A stretch of 64,000 nucleotides of DNA from Martinezella miluonensis (GCF_900094545.1 NZ_FMAH01000010.1:62001-126000), one strand, 5' to 3'. Shown: positions 18,541-26,808, counted from the first letter of the stretch. The notes: generated from the sequence alone by a model not told the origin. Numbers and translations: made by a program.

Positions 18541-19275
18541 ATGGTTGAGAAAAATCGGCAGGGAGAAGGCGTAAAAACCGGTGGCGGCTGGGCGACCGTT
18601 GCCGCGGAGCTGCGAAACGCCATTGATGAAGGCAAGCACGCTCCGGGTAGCCGCCTGCCAAGCGAGCGCGCTCTGTCCGAACAGTTCGGCGTCTCGCGGG
18701 TGACGATGCGGCGCGCGATTGCCGAGCTGGAGGGGGAGGGGCTGCTGCGCGTGGCGCGCGGAAGCGGCGCCTATGTCCGCGCCGACATGCCTGTTCGCTT
18801 CCAGTTGGGTGACAAGGTACGGTTCAGCAAGGATCTGACTGCGACGGATGCTAACCTCACGCGCAAGGTTCTCTCCGCCAGGGAGATTCCGGCCAATGCC
18901 GATATCGCTGCGAGGCTGGCTCTGCAGCCAGGCGATGCGGTGCTGGAAATGTGTGTGGTCGCCTATGCCGATGCGCTTCCCGTCTCGGTCGTCATGCGCA
19001 GCTGCTCGGCGGAACGCTTTGCCGATCTTGCGGAGAAGTTCGCCGCGACGGGCTCGTTCACAACGGCGCTGAGGGATTACGGCGTGACGGACTACTGGCG
19101 TCGCTCCACCGACATCACGGCGCGCATGCCGACAGAGGCTGAGGCGCGCCTTCTGCAGCAATCGCGCCTGACACCGGTGCTTGCCTATGCTGGGGAAGAC
19201 ATCGATGCCGATGGCACGATCATCTCGTGCCAGATCGGCTGCTTTGCTTCCGAGCGCGTCGTCGTAACCGTTTAA
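18541..19275 (+). CDS. GntR/HutC-family transcriptional regulator (PhnF-like)
   Basis: 244-aa repressor-type protein: N-terminal winged helix-turn-helix at about residues 15-80 (WATVAAELRNAI, GSRLPSERALSEQFGVSRVTMRRAI, RGSGAYV) and a C-terminal UTRA effector domain at about 95-240. The overall form matches PhnF-like members of the HutC subfamily, some of which sense phosphonate- or sugar-related ligands; no phn gene is nearby, so the ligand is unknown. Start ATG at 18541; a GTG one codon earlier is possible. The 20-bp palindrome just upstream makes autoregulation, together with control of the divergent MOSC gene, likely. Confidence 0.9.
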   Translation: MVEKNRQGEGVKTGGGWATVAAELRNAIDEGKHAPGSRLPSERALSEQFGVSRVTMRRAIAELEGEGLLRVARGSGAYVRADMPVRFQLGDKVRFSKDLTATDANLTRKVLSAREIPANADIAARLALQPGDAVLEMCVVAYADALPVSVVMRSCSAERFADLAEKFAATGSFTTALRDYGVTDYWRRSTDITARMPTEAEARLLQQSRLTPVLAYAGEDIDADGTIISCQIGCFASERVVVTV

Positions 19276-19279
19276 TATC

Positions 19280-20710
19280 TCAGACCTTGAGGACCTTCCC
19301 CGGATTCATGATCCCGGCGGGGTCGAATGCCGTCTTGATCCGGCGCATCAGGTCGATTTCGATATCGGAGCGGATGGAGGCCAGCTCGTCGCGCTTCAGC
19401 TGGCCGATGCCGTGCTCGGCGGAGATCGAGCCGCCATGCTGCAGCACCAGCCCGTGCACAATCTTGTTCATCTCGCGCCAGTGGCCGATGAACTCCGCCT
19501 TGTCGGCGCCGACAGGCTGGGAGATGTTATAATGAATATTGCCGTCACCCATGTGGCCGAAGGCGCAGACGCGTGCGCCCGGCATGGCGGCGACAACGGC
19601 CCTTTCGGCCTCCGCCATGAATTGCGGGATCTGCGCCACCGGCACGGAAACATCGTGCTTGATCGAGCCGCCCTCCGGCTTCTGCGCGTCCGACATGCTC
19701 TCGCGCATATGCCAGATGACCTGCTGTTGCGCCTCGGAGCTGGCGATGGTCGCATCCCGGATCTGGCCCGCTTCGTAACCTTGCTCGAGCAGCGCCGCCA
19801 TCATCCGCTCGGCCGTCTCGGCGGAATCCGAGGTGGATATATCGATCAGCACATACCAGGGATGCGCCGCCTCCAGCGGATCGCGCACGCCCGGAATATG
19901 CCGGGTGGTGAATTCGACGCCGATGCGCGGCATCAGCTCGAAACCGGTCAGCGCCGTGCCGCACAGGCTGGAGGCATTTTTGAACAGTGCCAGCGCGTCA
20001 TCGACCGACTGCAGTCCGGCAAAGGCGACCTGATGGCCGAGAGGCTGCGGAAAGAGTTTCAGCACCGCGCCGGTGATGACGCCGAGCGTGCCTTCGGCGC
20101 CGATGAAAAGATCGCGCAGATCGTAGCCGGTATTGTCTTTCTTCAGTCGGCGCAGGCCGTTCCAGATCTCGCCCGTGGGCAGCACGACTTCGAGGCCGAG
20201 GCAGAGCTGGCGCATGTTGCCATAGGCAAGTACGGCGGTGCCGCCGGCATTGGTGGAAAGATTGCCGGCGATGCGGCAGGAGCCTTCGGAACCGAGCGAA
20301 AGCGGAAACATGCGGCCATGCTCCGCCGCGGCCTTATGGACATCGGCGAGAATGCAACCGCCGTCGACAACAATCGTATTGCCGACCGGATCGATATCGC
20401 GCACCCGGTTCATGCGTTCCAGCGACAGGATGATGTCGGAGCCGCCCTCGCGCGGCGTCTGCCCGCCGACAAGGCCAGTATTGCCGGTCTGCGGAACGAT
20501 GGCCGTGCCGGTTTCACTGGCGAGTTTCAGGATCGCCGAAACCTCCTCCACCGAGCCGGGCTTCAGCAGCATGGGCGAAGCGCCGTGATAGAGCCCGCGA
20601 TTTTCCACCAGATGCGGTGCGATCTCGGCGGGGTCCCGCACGGCATGTTTTTCGCCGACGATGGCGGCGAAGCGATCGAGGAGGTCGGAAGAGGGGGCGG
20701 AGCTGCTCAT
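19280..20710 (-). CDS. FAD-binding oxidoreductase of the D-2-hydroxyacid dehydrogenase/GlcD type
   Basis: 476-aa flavoprotein with an N-terminal VAO-type FAD-binding domain (IVPQTGNTGLVGGQTP, GEGSCRIAGNLSTNAGG-like segment near residue 145, FIGAEGTLGVITGA) and a C-terminal FAD-oxidase domain ending EHGIGQLKRDEL and DPAGIMNPGKVL. Relatives oxidise D-lactate, D-2-hydroxyglutarate or glycolate and pass electrons to quinone or an electron-transfer flavoprotein; the substrate cannot be fixed from sequence, but the single-chain layout favours a D-2-hydroxyacid dehydrogenase. AAAGGA precedes the start. It lies 29 bases downstream of the Sua5 gene in the same direction, so the two are probably cotranscribed. 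Confidence 0.9.
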   Translation of the reverse strand: MSSSAPSSDLLDRFAAIVGEKHAVRDPAEIAPHLVENRGLYHGASPMLLKPGSVEEVSAILKLASETGTAIVPQTGNTGLVGGQTPREGGSDIILSLERMNRVRDIDPVGNTIVVDGGCILADVHKAAAEHGRMFPLSLGSEGSCRIAGNLSTNAGGTAVLAYGNMRQLCLGLEVVLPTGEIWNGLRRLKKDNTGYDLRDLFIGAEGTLGVITGAVLKLFPQPLGHQVAFAGLQSVDDALALFKNASSLCGTALTGFELMPRIGVEFTTRHIPGVRDPLEAAHPWYVLIDISTSDSAETAERMMAALLEQGYEAGQIRDATIASSEAQQQVIWHMRESMSDAQKPEGGSIKHDVSVPVAQIPQFMAEAERAVVAAMPGARVCAFGHMGDGNIHYNISQPVGADKAEFIGHWREMNKIVHGLVLQHGGSISAEHGIGQLKRDELASIRSDIEIDLMRRIKTAFDPAGIMNPGKVLKV

Positions 20711-20739
20711 GGCGTGTCCTTTGCCGATAGGTCGGGCGA

Positions 20740-21714
20740 TTATTCTCTGGGTGCAGCTGCGCGGCGCAGCCGATCGTTGATGGCCTCGCCGAGGCCCTCG
20801 TCAGGAATATGCGAAAAAGCAATCGTCGCAGCGCCGGTGGCATCGGCGCGCTTCATGAAGTCGAAAAGATTTGCGGCGGCTTCCGAAAGATCGCCGCTGG
20901 CGCTCAGATCCAGCACGGCAACGGCATTTTCGCTTCCGGCAATATCAGGCATGCCAAAGCGGATCAGCGCCTCGTTTGAGGAGACATCCGTAGCGTCCAG
21001 CCGCACCGCTGCCCCCGGTGCATAATGCGAGGCAAGCATGCCGGGCGCCTCGATGGCAGCCGAGGCCTTCTTCTTGCGCTTCAACGGCTTGCCGGCCACT
21101 CGCTCGATCTCGCTTGCTGCGAGGCCGCCGGGCCGCAGGAGACGCATCTCGCCGTCCTCGACCTTGACGATGGTCGACTCCACGCCGACGACCGAAGCGC
21201 CGGCATCGAGGATCAGCGTGATCCGCTCTCCGAGATCGTCATCGACATGATCGGCACTGGTGGCGCTGATCTTGCCAGAGGTGTTGGCGCTCGGCGCGGC
21301 AAGGGGACGGTTGAAGGCGCGGATCAGCTCGCCGGCAAAGCCCTGGGGCACGCGAACGCCGACCGTGTCGAGCCCGGCCGTTGCCAGCGGATGGATGCCG
21401 CTTTCTGGCCTGAGTGGCAGCACCAGCGTCAGCGGACCAGGCCAGAAGGCTTCCGCGAGCTTGCGGGAAACGGGGTCGAAGACCGCGTAGCGTTCCGCCA
21501 TGGCGAGATCGCTCATATGGCAGATCAGCGGATTGAAGCGCGGCCGCCCCTTCGTCTCATAGATACGAGTAATGGCAGCCGGGTTGGTGGCATCGGCAGC
21601 AAGCCCGTAGACCGTCTCCGTCGGCAGCCCGATCGGCAGCCCTTCGGCGAGGGTTGCCGTCGCGACGTCGATTGCCGTTTGCGGATGTTCGAGAATGTCT
21701 ATGTGTCGTGCCAT
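20740..21714 (-). CDS. L-threonylcarbamoyladenylate synthase (Sua5 type)
   Basis: 324-aa enzyme that makes threonylcarbamoyl-AMP from threonine, bicarbonate and ATP for the universal t6A37 modification of ANN-decoding tRNAs. The N-terminal YrdC/TsaC domain (about residues 15-205) has GLPTETVYGLAADA, KGRPRFNPLICH, FWPGPLTLVLP and PSANTSGKIS; the extra C-terminal Sua5 domain (about 215-324) distinguishes it from the shorter TsaC, with a conserved SHYAPGA linker. Such a gene is normally essential or nearly so. Its partner TsaD is not in this window. It appears to head a two-gene unit with the FAD-linked oxidase. Confidence 0.95.
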   Translation of the reverse strand: MARHIDILEHPQTAIDVATATLAEGLPIGLPTETVYGLAADATNPAAITRIYETKGRPRFNPLICHMSDLAMAERYAVFDPVSRKLAEAFWPGPLTLVLPLRPESGIHPLATAGLDTVGVRVPQGFAGELIRAFNRPLAAPSANTSGKISATSADHVDDDLGERITLILDAGASVVGVESTIVKVEDGEMRLLRPGGLAASEIERVAGKPLKRKKKASAAIEAPGMLASHYAPGAAVRLDATDVSSNEALIRFGMPDIAGSENAVAVLDLSASGDLSEAAANLFDFMKRADATGAATIAFSHIPDEGLGEAINDRLRRAAAPRE

Positions 21715-21772
21715 GGCCTGCCTGCTTGCAGTTCAGGCCGTTCTTATGCTTTTCGAGTTTTCGGATCAATCG

Positions 21773-22390
21773 TCAAAGCTGGCGAATGATGTCGCGAAGC
21801 TGTTCGTTGCGGGCGCCCAGCAGGAGAACATTGCGGATGGCGATCTGCGGATCGTGCGTGTGGAACAGCACGCCGTTGCCGCGAATGTCGCGATTGATCG
21901 TCAGCTTCTTGTCTTCCGCTTGCCTGTCCGGATGGACAGCGACGGCGAAATACATCCGCGAATATTTCAGGCTGATGTCTTCGAAGAAGTTCTCTTCCTG
22001 GCCGATACGGGCAAAGAAATTGGCGATATAGAAGGCCCAGTTCACTTCCTCATACTGCGCGAACTGCGTGCGCGCGGCGGTGACGTGGCAATAGCCGAGA
22101 TGCGGCGTGTCCTTCAGCGTGTGATGGAAGATGAGCTTGGGGAAGCGGATGGATTTGTGAAAGCCGTTCAGTCGGTCGTGGGTCTTTTCGCCGGCGCTTA
22201 GCAGCTTCTGCGCCGTGCGCTCCGCTACCTCTTGGTGAGTCATGTATCGCCGCTCTTCGGCAAGCCAATCTGGCCTGTCACGATTGATGCGACCGGTGCG
22301 CAGGAATTCGCTATGCCCCGTCGTCGATACCGCTGGGGCCGGCTCGGGGTCGGCAGGCTTCCCAGTGTCGAAATATCTGAGTTTGGCCAT
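21773..22390 (-). CDS. Conserved rhizobial protein of unknown function (DUF6656-like)
   Basis: 205-aa soluble protein with no signal peptide or membrane helix. It is rich in aromatic and charged residues (KSIRFPKLIFHHTLKDTPHLGYCHVT, EEVNWAFYIANFFARIGQEENFFEDI, KYSRMYFAVAVHPDRQ). I recognise it only as a conserved protein of Rhizobiaceae, probably the family named DUF6656; the function is unknown. It stands alone, divergent from the ACT-domain gene, in the same direction as the Sua5 gene 58 bases downstream. Confidence 0.7.
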   Translation of the reverse strand: MAKLRYFDTGKPADPEPAPAVSTTGHSEFLRTGRINRDRPDWLAEERRYMTHQEVAERTAQKLLSAGEKTHDRLNGFHKSIRFPKLIFHHTLKDTPHLGYCHVTAARTQFAQYEEVNWAFYIANFFARIGQEENFFEDISLKYSRMYFAVAVHPDRQAEDKKLTINRDIRGNGVLFHTHDPQIAIRNVLLLGARNEQLRDIIRQL

Positions 22391-22488
22391 GCCGGGTCTC
22401 GCTATAGAGGTCTGGAGACTGCATGATAACTAGCCTGGCTTGAGCCGGGCTTAACTACGCCGCCTGCGAATTCTCGGGGAGATCAAAA

Positions 22489-22902
22489 ATGTCCGGAATA
22501 ACCGATCTCAAGCTGCTGCTTTCCAGCATGAAGCCGAATCTCATCGAGGGCGAGTTCATCTATTGCAGCGTGCCGGCGTCTGCTCTCGGTGATCATATGA
22601 AGCTGGAACCCGTAGGCATTTTCCGAGAACGGGAGGGCGTGACCCTGATCCTTCCTCTGGAAACCGCCCGGCAGGCCGGGCTTCCGACTGCGCCTGCCAT
22701 GCGCATGATCACGCTCGATATCCATTCCTCGCTGGAGGCCGTCGGTCTCACCGCTGCCTTCGCCACAGCCTTGGGAAATGAGGGTATCAGTGCCAATGTC
22801 GTCGCCGCCTATTATCACGACCACATCTTCGTCCCATCGAATGATGCTGACCGTGCGATGGCGGCGCTGCTCGCTCTTTCCGCTGCACAGGCGTCCCATT
22901 GA
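22489..22902 (+). CDS. Small ACT-domain protein
   Basis: 137-aa protein matching the ACT_7-type family found as stand-alone small proteins. Features seen: GEFIYCSVPA, FREREGVTLILPLETARQAG, MRMITLDIHSSLEAVGLTAAFATALGNEGISANVVAAYYHDHIFVP. ACT folds usually bind amino acids or related small ligands; the second half carries the classic beta-alpha-beta pattern with a glycine turn. No catalytic domain is attached, so it may be a sensor or a regulatory subunit (inference). Start: GGGGA upstream of ATG 22489. The 410-base gap that follows separates it from gbcA. Confidence 0.82.
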   Translation: MSGITDLKLLLSSMKPNLIEGEFIYCSVPASALGDHMKLEPVGIFREREGVTLILPLETARQAGLPTAPAMRMITLDIHSSLEAVGLTAAFATALGNEGISANVVAAYYHDHIFVPSNDADRAMAALLALSAAQASH

Positions 22903-23312
22903 GCGCCCGCGGCCGACGATTCTGTCGCAATTAGAATAAAGCGTCATTGACGAGGTGCCGATCGACGGAAGCTCCCATGCCCGATGGCGTTGCTTAAGAG
23001 ATTGAATTGCCTTTCTATATTGTCGCAGCGCACAACCGTCTCCACATATGGTTTCGTCTGTCGCCAATTTCGAAGTCGATGTCGCATTGTAGCGGAGCGG
23101 CCGATAGGGCCGAGAGCTATGATGATATCAATCTCAAGGTGCCGTCCGTTAGAGAGACGGAGATCCTGGCGACAGGGTGTTCCAGAACCCGGAAATCAGC
23201 CTTGGGCAGATATGGTTTATTGGCCGCAGCGGGCGGTCGGACATTGCTTTGGACCGTTCCTGATGGCCATACATGTTCTTCGCTCGTTCCGGTACTGCGC
23301 GAGGATAGGCAA
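22903..23312. other. Long upstream region of gbcA
   Basis: No gene seen in this 410-base gap. Four TGTCGC elements occur (22923, 23021, 23059, 23080); the last two are tandem at a 21-base pitch and are listed separately as a possible activator site. An in-frame extension of gbcA up to 23007 is open but shows no family similarity. Confidence 0.45.
23059..23085 (+). promoter_or_regulatory. Tandem TGTCGC direct repeats, candidate AraC-type (GbdR/ArgR-like) site
   Basis: TGTCGC at 23059 and 23080, exactly 21 bases apart. The first copy reads TGTCGC-N8-AA-N5 before the second, the layout recalled for tandem half-sites of the AraC-family regulator ArgR of Pseudomonas, a relative of GbdR, the activator of glycine betaine catabolism. 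Two further TGTCGC copies lie upstream at 22923 and 23021. The last repeat is about 230 bases before the gbcA start. Confidence 0.4.
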
Positions 23313-24557
23313 ATGGATATCAAGAGCAATGTTTTACGGCAATTGAAGAACCGCCGCGAGGGCTTCAGCCTGGAGCAGCCTTTCTATATCGATCAGGATT
23401 ACTTCAAGCTCGATATGGAAATGATCTACTATCGCGACTGGCTGTTCATCGGCCATGATTGCGAAGTACCGCGCGCCGGCAACTATTTCACGGTTCAGAT
23501 CGGCGAATATCCGGTCGTCATCGTTCGCGGCCGCGACCAGGTGATCCGCGCCTTCCACAATAGCTGTCGCCATCGCGGTTCGCGCGTCTGCTCGACCGAA
23601 CGCGGTTCCTCGGCTAAGCTCGTCTGCCCCTATCACCAGTGGACCTACGAACTCGACGGCTCGCTGCTCTTTGCCCGCCAGATGGCGGAAGACTTCGACA
23701 AGACGCAATATTCCCTGAAACCCGTGCATTGCGAAAGCGTCGCTGGCTATATCTTCATCTGCCTGGCGCAGAACGCCCCGGATTTCGCCCCTGTCCGCGC
23801 CGCGATCGAGCCCTATATGGCGCCGCATCGCATGAGCGAAGCCAAGGTCGCCTTCCAGAGCACCATCATCGAGAAGGGCAACTGGAAGCTAGTCTGGGAA
23901 AACAACCGCGAGTGCTACCACTGCGCCGCCAATCACCCCGAGCTCTGCCGCACCTTCCCGGAAGCGCCGACCGTGACCGGCGTGCAGGGCGCGATGAGCG
24001 ATCCCATCATCCTCGAGCATTGGGCGCGTTGCGAAGCTGCCGGCTTGCCGAGCGAATTCAAGATCTCGTCGGATGGTCAGTTCCGCACTGCCCGCATGCC
24101 GCTGATCGAAGGGGCTGAAAGCTACACCATGTCCGGCCAGAAGGCCGTCAAGCGCCAGCTGGCCTCCGACGTGACGATGAACGGCATTGGCACGATGCTG
24201 CTCTTCCACTATCCGACCACCTGGAACCACCTTCTCGGCGACCATGCCATTTCCTTCCGCGTGCTGCCGCTCAATGCCGAGGAAACCGCTGTCACCACCA
24301 AATGGCTGGTTCATAAGGATGCGGTCGAAGGCGTCGACTACGATATCGAGGAACTGACCCACGTCTGGAACGAAACCAACGATCAGGACCGCCGTATCGT
24401 CGAGGAAAATGCCTTCGGCATCCACTCGCCGGCCTACGAGCCCGGTCCCTATTCGGAAATCCACGAAGGTGGTGTCATGCAGTTCGTCGAATGGTACTCG
24501 AACTTCATGATCGACCGTCTGCAGGGCGATCAGGCCAAGCTCTCGGCGGTAGCCTGA
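23313..24557 (+). CDS. gbcA: Glycine betaine monooxygenase, Rieske oxygenase component
   Basis: 414-aa Rieske non-heme iron oxygenase. With its reductase it demethylates glycine betaine to dimethylglycine, releasing formaldehyde. The Rieske [2Fe-2S] ligands are present as C85-x-H87 and C105-x2-H108 (CRHRGSRVC, CPYHQWTYELDG), and the mononuclear iron region is ENNRECYHCAANHPELC. The C-terminal stretch KWLVHKDAVEGVDYD plus NDQDRR and YEPGPYS strongly resembles GbcA of Pseudomonas as I recall it; a related stachydrine or carnitine-type activity cannot be excluded. Start ATG at 23313 with AGGA upstream; a longer in-frame start at 23007 has no family match. The reductase gene follows after 2 bases. 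Confidence 0.88.
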   Translation: MDIKSNVLRQLKNRREGFSLEQPFYIDQDYFKLDMEMIYYRDWLFIGHDCEVPRAGNYFTVQIGEYPVVIVRGRDQVIRAFHNSCRHRGSRVCSTERGSSAKLVCPYHQWTYELDGSLLFARQMAEDFDKTQYSLKPVHCESVAGYIFICLAQNAPDFAPVRAAIEPYMAPHRMSEAKVAFQSTIIEKGNWKLVWENNRECYHCAANHPELCRTFPEAPTVTGVQGAMSDPIILEHWARCEAAGLPSEFKISSDGQFRTARMPLIEGAESYTMSGQKAVKRQLASDVTMNGIGTMLLFHYPTTWNHLLGDHAISFRVLPLNAEETAVTTKWLVHKDAVEGVDYDIEELTHVWNETNDQDRRIVEENAFGIHSPAYEPGPYSEIHEGGVMQFVEWYSNFMIDRLQGDQAKLSAVA

Positions 24558-24559
24558 AT

Positions 24560-25648
24560 ATGAGCAAGACCGCCTCGCAACGTCATCGACACCTCGATCA
24601 GATGCAGCCCTGGAGCGACAGGCAGCATCTGCTCGAATGCCTCTCCGTCACGCCCGAAGCGCCCGATGTGATGACCTTCACATTCGGACCCGACAAGGAC
24701 AACTGGTTCCGCTATCTGCCGGGCCAGTTCGTGACGCTTGAGCTGCCGACGACGCCGGAGCCGGTCATGCGTACCTATACGCTGTCGTCTACGCCGTCAC
24801 GGCCCTTTTCGGTCGCCGTGACGGTGAAGGCGCAGAAGGACAGCATCGGCACGCGCTGGATGTTCGATAACTTGAAGCCCGGCATGCGCATCAAGGCTTT
24901 CGGTCCTCTTGGCGATTTCAGCCATATCCGCCACCTCGGCGAAAAATACCTGTTCGTCTCGGCAGGTTCCGGCATCACCCCGATGATGTCCATGACCCGC
25001 TACATGGCCGACACGGCACCGCTCTCCGATATCAGCTTCATCAATTGCGCGCGCAGCCCGGCCGACATCATCTTCCATTCTGAGCTGGAATATCTCGCCC
25101 GCTTCATGCCGAACCTCAATCTCGGCCTGATCGTCGAGGGCTGCGGCCGCACCGATTTTTGGTCGGGCCTGAAGGGCCGTATCGACAAGGCAAAGATCGC
25201 CCTGCTTGCGCCCGATTTCATGGATCGCACCATCTTCTGCTGCGGCCCCGAAGTCTTCATGGATGCCGTTCGTTCCATGCTGGAAGCGCATAGCTTCGAC
25301 ATGTCGCGCTACCACCAGGAGAGCTTCCAGCCGGCGAATGCGGCAACGCCGCTCGCCGAGGTCGCCGACGATGCGTCGACCGAGGCCGCGACCACGATCC
25401 GCTTTACCATGGCCGGCAAGGATGTTGCCTGCCCGGCCGGTCAGACCGTGCTTCAGGCCGCGCGTGGCGCCGGCGTGCGCATCGGTGCTGCCTGCGAATC
25501 CGGTCTCTGCGGCACCTGCCGCGTGCTGAAGCTTTCGGGCGAGGTGGAGATGAGCCACAATGGCGGCATCCTCGATGACGAGATCGAGGAGGGCTATATC
25601 CTGGCCTGCTGCTCGCGCCCGAAGACGGATGTGCAGGTCGAAGCCTGA
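24560..25648 (+). CDS. gbcB: Glycine betaine monooxygenase, ferredoxin-type reductase component
   Basis: 362-aa electron-transfer protein that takes electrons from NAD(P)H to the GbcA Rieske centre. Layout: ferredoxin-reductase-type FAD domain (PGQFVTLELPTTPEPVMRTYT), NAD-binding domain (SAGSGITPMMSMTRYM, DRTIFCCGPEVFMDAV), and a C-terminal plant-type [2Fe-2S] ferredoxin domain with C312, C317, C320 (CESGLCGTC) and C350. Its start is 2 bases after the gbcA stop, so the two are cotranscribed and probably translationally coupled. Annotators sometimes call this type a hybrid-cluster NAD(P)-dependent oxidoreductase. No dimethylglycine or sarcosine oxidase genes are adjacent, so the rest of the pathway must lie elsewhere. 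Confidence 0.88.
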   Translation: MSKTASQRHRHLDQMQPWSDRQHLLECLSVTPEAPDVMTFTFGPDKDNWFRYLPGQFVTLELPTTPEPVMRTYTLSSTPSRPFSVAVTVKAQKDSIGTRWMFDNLKPGMRIKAFGPLGDFSHIRHLGEKYLFVSAGSGITPMMSMTRYMADTAPLSDISFINCARSPADIIFHSELEYLARFMPNLNLGLIVEGCGRTDFWSGLKGRIDKAKIALLAPDFMDRTIFCCGPEVFMDAVRSMLEAHSFDMSRYHQESFQPANAATPLAEVADDASTEAATTIRFTMAGKDVACPAGQTVLQAARGAGVRIGAACESGLCGTCRVLKLSGEVEMSHNGGILDDEIEEGYILACCSRPKTDVQVEA

Positions 25649-25674
25649 GTCGATCTCCGGCTTCGCCTGATCGC

Positions 25675-26679
25675 CTAGAAATCCTGATAGTTCAGCTCAT
25701 TGATCTCGACCGGCTTGGGTTGCGGGGCCGATGCCGTAACGACAGGGTCGATCAGCAGCGAGACGAGCGTCTGTCGCGCTCCGTCGCAGGTCGCAGCCTG
25801 AGCGATCGTCAGGTCGGGTGCCGGGAGCGGCTTGGCTGGCACCAGCTCGCCCTGCGGCCAGATTTTCGCGAGCTGGATCTTCGTCATCGGCACGATGTTG
25901 ACGTCGATGTCAGTCAGTGTGCCGGGAACGCGGTAGGGACAGTTCTTGTCGGAGCAGTTCTCTGACGAGACGAACTGCCAGATGGCATAATTGTCCCAAT
26001 TGCCGAGCGGGAAGGTGCCATTCACATCCGGTTTGTAGCGTGCATACCAAAGCGGCAGCCGCGATAGCAGCGGATAGCTATTGCGATGATCCGCAATATA
26101 TCGCGCCGTGTTGTGATTGGTGTAGAGGATAGGGTAGCGCCCGGTCCTGACCTTGATATGCGCAACGAAGATCTGGGCATCGTCCAGCGACATGAATTGC
26201 GTGGCGTCCATACCGTCTATGTCGAGCACCATCAGCTCGTCCGGCTGCGGGTCGGCATAATCAAGAAAATGGTTGGCCTGATCGATCGGATTGCCCGGCC
26301 GCCCCAGGTGATAGGCGCCCCATAATAGGCCATTGGTCTTCGCCAGCATGCGGCGCGTCTGATAAAGTTCGCGGCTGATGGCATATTTGCGCCAGATCGT
26401 CTTGCAGTGGGCAGGTGTGTCGCCGGCATGATTGCCAGTGCAATTATACGTCGCGGGCAGACCGTCCGAGGCCTTGGAGATGAAGGCGGCGATGCGCTTG
26501 TCCTGCAAAAACGCATTCCAGTCGATGGTATTCAGCTCGTAGGCGTCGACGATGAGGGCGTTTTTCGGATCCGTCCAGGGTTGGCTTTCACCAGCCGAAG
26601 GCTTCGTGGCCGGCCCCATGAAGGTCAGAACCGTTAGGAAGCTGCAAATCAGGGCGTGGGTCTGCCAGGATCCTTTCAT
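25675..26679 (-). CDS. Secreted GH25 lysozyme-like protein with altered catalytic motif
   Basis: 334-aa exported protein: signal peptide at about 1-30, then a GH25 (muramidase, Chalaropsis-type lysozyme) domain at about 40-265. The first catalytic-region Asp is kept (ALIVDAYELNTIDW, D45), and TNHNTARYIAD, WYARY and YAIWQF match the fold. The usual D-x-E motif is D153-I-D155 here, so the Glu is replaced by Asp. About 65 residues of Pro-rich and unassigned sequence follow. Function could be peptidoglycan cleavage with a shifted active site, or binding only. A candidate CtrA site (26703-26717) lies 24 bases upstream of the start, hinting at cell-cycle control. Confidence 0.82.
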   Translation of the reverse strand: MKGSWQTHALICSFLTVLTFMGPATKPSAGESQPWTDPKNALIVDAYELNTIDWNAFLQDKRIAAFISKASDGLPATYNCTGNHAGDTPAHCKTIWRKYAISRELYQTRRMLAKTNGLLWGAYHLGRPGNPIDQANHFLDYADPQPDELMVLDIDGMDATQFMSLDDAQIFVAHIKVRTGRYPILYTNHNTARYIADHRNSYPLLSRLPLWYARYKPDVNGTFPLGNWDNYAIWQFVSSENCSDKNCPYRVPGTLTDIDVNIVPMTKIQLAKIWPQGELVPAKPLPAPDLTIAQAATCDGARQTLVSLLIDPVVTASAPQPKPVEINELNYQDF

Positions 26680-26702
26680 GAAATAATAGTAAGGATTCCT
26701 GG

Positions 26703-26717
26703 TTAATCTTGGGTTAA
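26703..26717 (-). promoter_or_regulatory. Candidate CtrA binding site upstream of the GH25 gene
   Basis: On the minus strand the sequence is TTAACCCAAGATTAACC, i.e. TTAA-N7-TTAAC, the full CtrA consensus of alphaproteobacteria. It is 24 bases upstream of the GH25 start codon and is at the distance expected for promoter-proximal control. Confidence 0.55.
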
Positions 26718-26782
26718 GGACAAAAACACGATAGGTTCATTGTGGAACCCTCGCATAACTCCTTAAATCGGTAGGGATTTAA

Positions 26783-26808
26783 GGAACGGAATGAGGTGTT
26801 GTCGCGTT
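26783..26808 (+). promoter_or_regulatory. Candidate EcfG/RpoE2-type promoter for the BA14K gene
   Basis: GGAAC (26783-26787), 17-base spacer, CGTT (26805-26808): the general-stress ECF sigma promoter pattern of alphaproteobacteria. It would start transcription about 100 bases before the BA14K ATG. A 9-bp inverted repeat, CCTTAAATC / GATTTAAGG (26761-26784), overlaps its -35 side and could modulate it. Confidence 0.5.

Noticed and set aside
19412..21025. A 537-codon open frame on the plus strand opposite the FAD oxidase and Sua5 genes
   Set aside because: It spans two clear minus-strand genes and their boundary, and has no domain support.
22483..23067. A 194-codon open frame on the minus strand over the ACT-domain gene
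   Set aside because: Antisense shadow of the plus-strand ACT protein, which has a good ribosome binding site and recognisable fold.
23007..23312. An N-terminal extension of gbcA of 102 codons
   Set aside because: No similarity to Rieske oxygenase N-termini, poor ribosome binding site, and the region carries candidate regulator repeats.
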